Positions 13,388-15,133 of a DNA stretch of 15,133 bases are shown here, piece after piece (the first letter of the stretch is position 1; each line of letters begins with the position of its first letter). The DNA lies in contig JAAFHH010000018.1 of assembly GCA_013297545.1 (NCBI GenBank), forward strand, positions 1 to 15,133. Reading direction: 5' to 3'. This stretch comes from Alphaproteobacteria bacterium. Its GTDB lineage: Bacteria > Pseudomonadota > Alphaproteobacteria > Elsterales > Elsteraceae. The translations under genes and the position numbers were made by a program. The notes beneath the pieces were generated by a model. The model had not been told where the DNA came from. It made no database searches and was given only the letters and a program-made list of their open reading frames with translations.

Positions 13388-15133
13388 ATGTGTGGCATCG
13401 CAGGGGTGTTCGACCGCAACGGCGGCGACCAATCCCACAGTGTGGAGGCGATGACCCGGGCGATCGCCCACCGCGGCCCGGACGGTCACGCGGTTTGGAG
13501 TGATGCGGCGGCTGGCGTCGCCCTCGGCCACCGGCGCCTGGCGATCCAGGACCTGTCGCCGGCCGGCGCGCAGCCGATGGTGAGTGCCGACGGCCGCTGG
13601 GTCATCGTGTTCAACGGCGAGCTCTACACCCACATGACCGAGCGGCCAGCGCTCGAGGCGGCTGGATGTTCGTTCCGCGGCCATTCCGATACCGAAACCT
13701 TCTTGGCCTTGATCCAGCGCTATGGTGTCGAGGCGACCTTGCCGCGGCTGGTCGGCATGTTCGCCGCGGCGATCTGGGACCGGCAGGACCGCGCGCTCTG
13801 GTTCGTGCGCGATCGGATGGGCGTGAAGCCGCTCTATTGGGCGGAATTCGGCACAGCAGTGCTATTCGGATCGGAACTGAAAGCACTCGCAGCCGATCCG
13901 CGCTGTAGCCGTGACATTGATCCTGAGAGTGTCGCCCAGTACCTGCGCTTCGGGGCGGTGCCGGCACCGCGCGCAATCTGGCGCGGGGTCCACAAGCTGG
14001 CGCCCGGATCGTGGCTGCGCATCGGGGCCGATGGCAGCCGGACCAACGGGCAGTACTGGTCGGTCACCGCAGTGGCGGAGGCCGGCCTCGCCACTCGTTT
14101 GCCAGCCGATCCGATCCTGGTTGGCCAGGAATTGGATCGCTACTTACACGATGCGGTGGCCTGCCGGCTGATCGCGGACGTGCCGCTCGGCGCGTTCTTG
14201 TCCGGCGGCATCGACAGCTCGCTGGTGGTCGCGGTGATGCGCGAGGTGTCGTCGGCACCCGTGCGCAGCTTCGCGATCGGCTTTGATGATCCAGCACTCA
14301 ACGAAGCCGCACACGCAGCCGCCGTGGCACACGCACTTGGCAGCGACCACACCACCTTGATGGCGAGCGGGCGCGACGCCGAAGCGCTGATCCCGGGCTT
14401 GGCTGGTCTGGTCGATGAACCCTTGGGCGATGCCTCGATCCTGCCGACCTACTTGGTCAGCCGGCTCACCCGCGGTCATGTCACGGTCGCCCTGTCCGGC
14501 GATGGCGGCGACGAACTGTTCGGCGGCTATGATCGCCACCGCCTGGCGCACCGCTTGACCCAAGCCCGCACCCGCCTCGGCTTTTTGAGCCCGCTCGCGA
14601 CCATGGCGGCGCGCAGTCTTGGCGGCCGTGTGCCGGCGCTGACCAAACTCGCTGAGGTGTTGGCGCTGGATGGTGCCGATCCGCTCTACAGCTGGTTCAT
14701 CAGCCACTGGAAGACGACCGCCGCCGTGCTGCCCGGCGTTACCCAGCCGGTGAGTGCGATCGACGACCCAACCCTCGCCGCTCGGGTGCCAGACCCGGCC
14801 GAGCGCATGCTGCTGGCCGATAGCCTGCTCTACCTGCCGGACATGGTGCTGACCAAAGTCGACCGCGCCAGCATGGCGGTGGCGCTGGAAGCACGCGAGC
14901 CGCTGCTCGACCACCGGCTGGTTGAATTCGCCTGGCGGGTGCCACTGGCGCTCAAACTGCGCGAGGGCCGCGGCAAGTGGCTGCTACGCGAAGCGCTCTA
15001 CCGCCGGGTGCCGCAGGCCCTCGTCGACCGGCCGAAGCAAGGCTTCGCCCCACCCCTCGCCCACTGGCTGCGCGGGCCCTTGCGCGGCTGGGCGGAAGAT
15101 TTACTCAGCCCGCAGCGCCTGGCCGACCACGGG
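13388..15133 (+). CDS. Asparagine synthase (glutamine-hydrolysing)-like amidotransferase (3' end outside window)
   Basis: 582 codons of an AsnB-type enzyme, open to the window edge. The N-terminal class II glutaminase domain starts MCGIAGVF, so Cys2 is the nucleophile after Met removal and the start is fixed. Further glutaminase motifs are AIAHRGPDG, GHRRLAI, FNGELY and SDTETF. The synthetase domain has the PP-loop LSGGIDSS (Ser272 onward) and SGDGGDELFGGY (from Ser370), both intact, plus the later DMVLTKVDRASMA and PLLDHRL. Known AsnB proteins move glutamine ammonia to an adenylated carboxylate; many copies in exopolysaccharide loci instead are thought to amidate sugar carboxylates such as uronic acids. 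Location beside two Wzz-like genes favours the latter, but ordinary asparagine synthesis cannot be excluded. The family is about 590-650 residues, so little is missing. It is divergent from the Wzz-SPOR operon. Confidence 0.95.
   Translation, partial: MCGIAGVFDRNGGDQSHSVEAMTRAIAHRGPDGHAVWSDAAAGVALGHRRLAIQDLSPAGAQPMVSADGRWVIVFNGELYTHMTERPALEAAGCSFRGHSDTETFLALIQRYGVEATLPRLVGMFAAAIWDRQDRALWFVRDRMGVKPLYWAEFGTAVLFGSELKALAADPRCSRDIDPESVAQYLRFGAVPAPRAIWRGVHKLAPGSWLRIGADGSRTNGQYWSVTAVAEAGLATRLPADPILVGQELDRYLHDAVACRLIADVPLGAFLSGGIDSSLVVAVMREVSSAPVRSFAIGFDDPALNEAAHAAAVAHALGSDHTTLMASGRDAEALIPGLAGLVDEPLGDASILPTYLVSRLTRGHVTVALSGDGGDELFGGYDRHRLAHRLTQARTRLGFLSPLATMAARSLGGRVPALTKLAEVLALDGADPLYSWFISHWKTTAAVLPGVTQPVSAIDDPTLAARVPDPAERMLLADSLLYLPDMVLTKVDRASMAVALEAREPLLDHRLVEFAWRVPLALKLREGRGKWLLREALYRRVPQALVDRPKQGFAPPLAHWLRGPLRGWAEDLLSPQRLADHG

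Noticed and set aside
14144..14914. 256-codon minus-strand frame opposite the asparagine-synthase gene
   Set aside because: The plus strand is unambiguously AsnB-like; the antisense frame is a compositional shadow.
1..15133. tRNA, rRNA, riboswitch, CRISPR, insertion sequence or attachment site
   Set aside because: The window is almost fully covered by protein-coding genes, the spacers are short, and none holds a recognisable RNA fold, regular spaced repeats, a transposase frame or terminal inverted repeats.

Overview
The window is GC-rich throughout (about two-thirds G+C by eye) and densely packed. There are thirteen protein-coding genes, two of them cut by the window edges, and no RNA genes, insertion sequences or CRISPR. 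Genes are linked by ATGA-type start/stop overlaps and very short spacers. GC content, frequent GTG/TTG options and protein style (an NMT1/SsuA-like binding protein, GumC/Wzz-type proteins, a degenerate BY-kinase) suggest an alphaproteobacterium, possibly of the Rhodospirillales type. That placement is inference; no marker gene is present.

Region 1 (1-6485) looks like a carboxylic-acid uptake and activation island. Six minus-strand genes run from about 5324 down to the left edge: a PaaI-type hotdog thioesterase, a glyoxalase-like (VOC) protein, an acyl-CoA ligase, a zinc-less medium-chain dehydrogenase/reductase, a periplasmic substrate-binding protein and an ABC ATPase that runs off the window. 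A permease would be expected just beyond the edge. Divergent from them is a 334-residue regulator with a degenerate hotdog domain in front of a TetR helix-turn-helix. A near-perfect 20-bp palindrome (centre TGAGCGCTCA) lies between the two transcription units and is a strong operator candidate. A likely logic is: import an organic acid, ligate it to CoA, process or release it, and let the regulator sense a CoA ester, perhaps through the hotdog domain.

Region 2 (6482-15133) is an exopolysaccharide/capsule locus. A Wzz/GumC-like chain-length protein and a BY-kinase-like ATPase with a degenerate P-loop form one minus-strand pair. A polysaccharide deacetylase diverges from it. A second minus-strand unit holds a 688-residue Wzz/GumC protein with an extra transmembrane segment and a C-terminal SPOR (peptidoglycan-binding) domain, then an unrecognised exported protein and a FemAB/BioF2-type acyltransferase. 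A glutamine-hydrolysing asparagine-synthase-like gene diverges from that unit and runs off the right edge.

The two most notable architectures are the hotdog-TetR regulator with its palindrome and the Wzz-SPOR fusion, which could tether polysaccharide polymerisation to peptidoglycan. Regions 1 and 2 meet at a CTAG tetranucleotide that supplies the stop codons of both convergent genes. No stretch longer than 300 bases lacks a gene.
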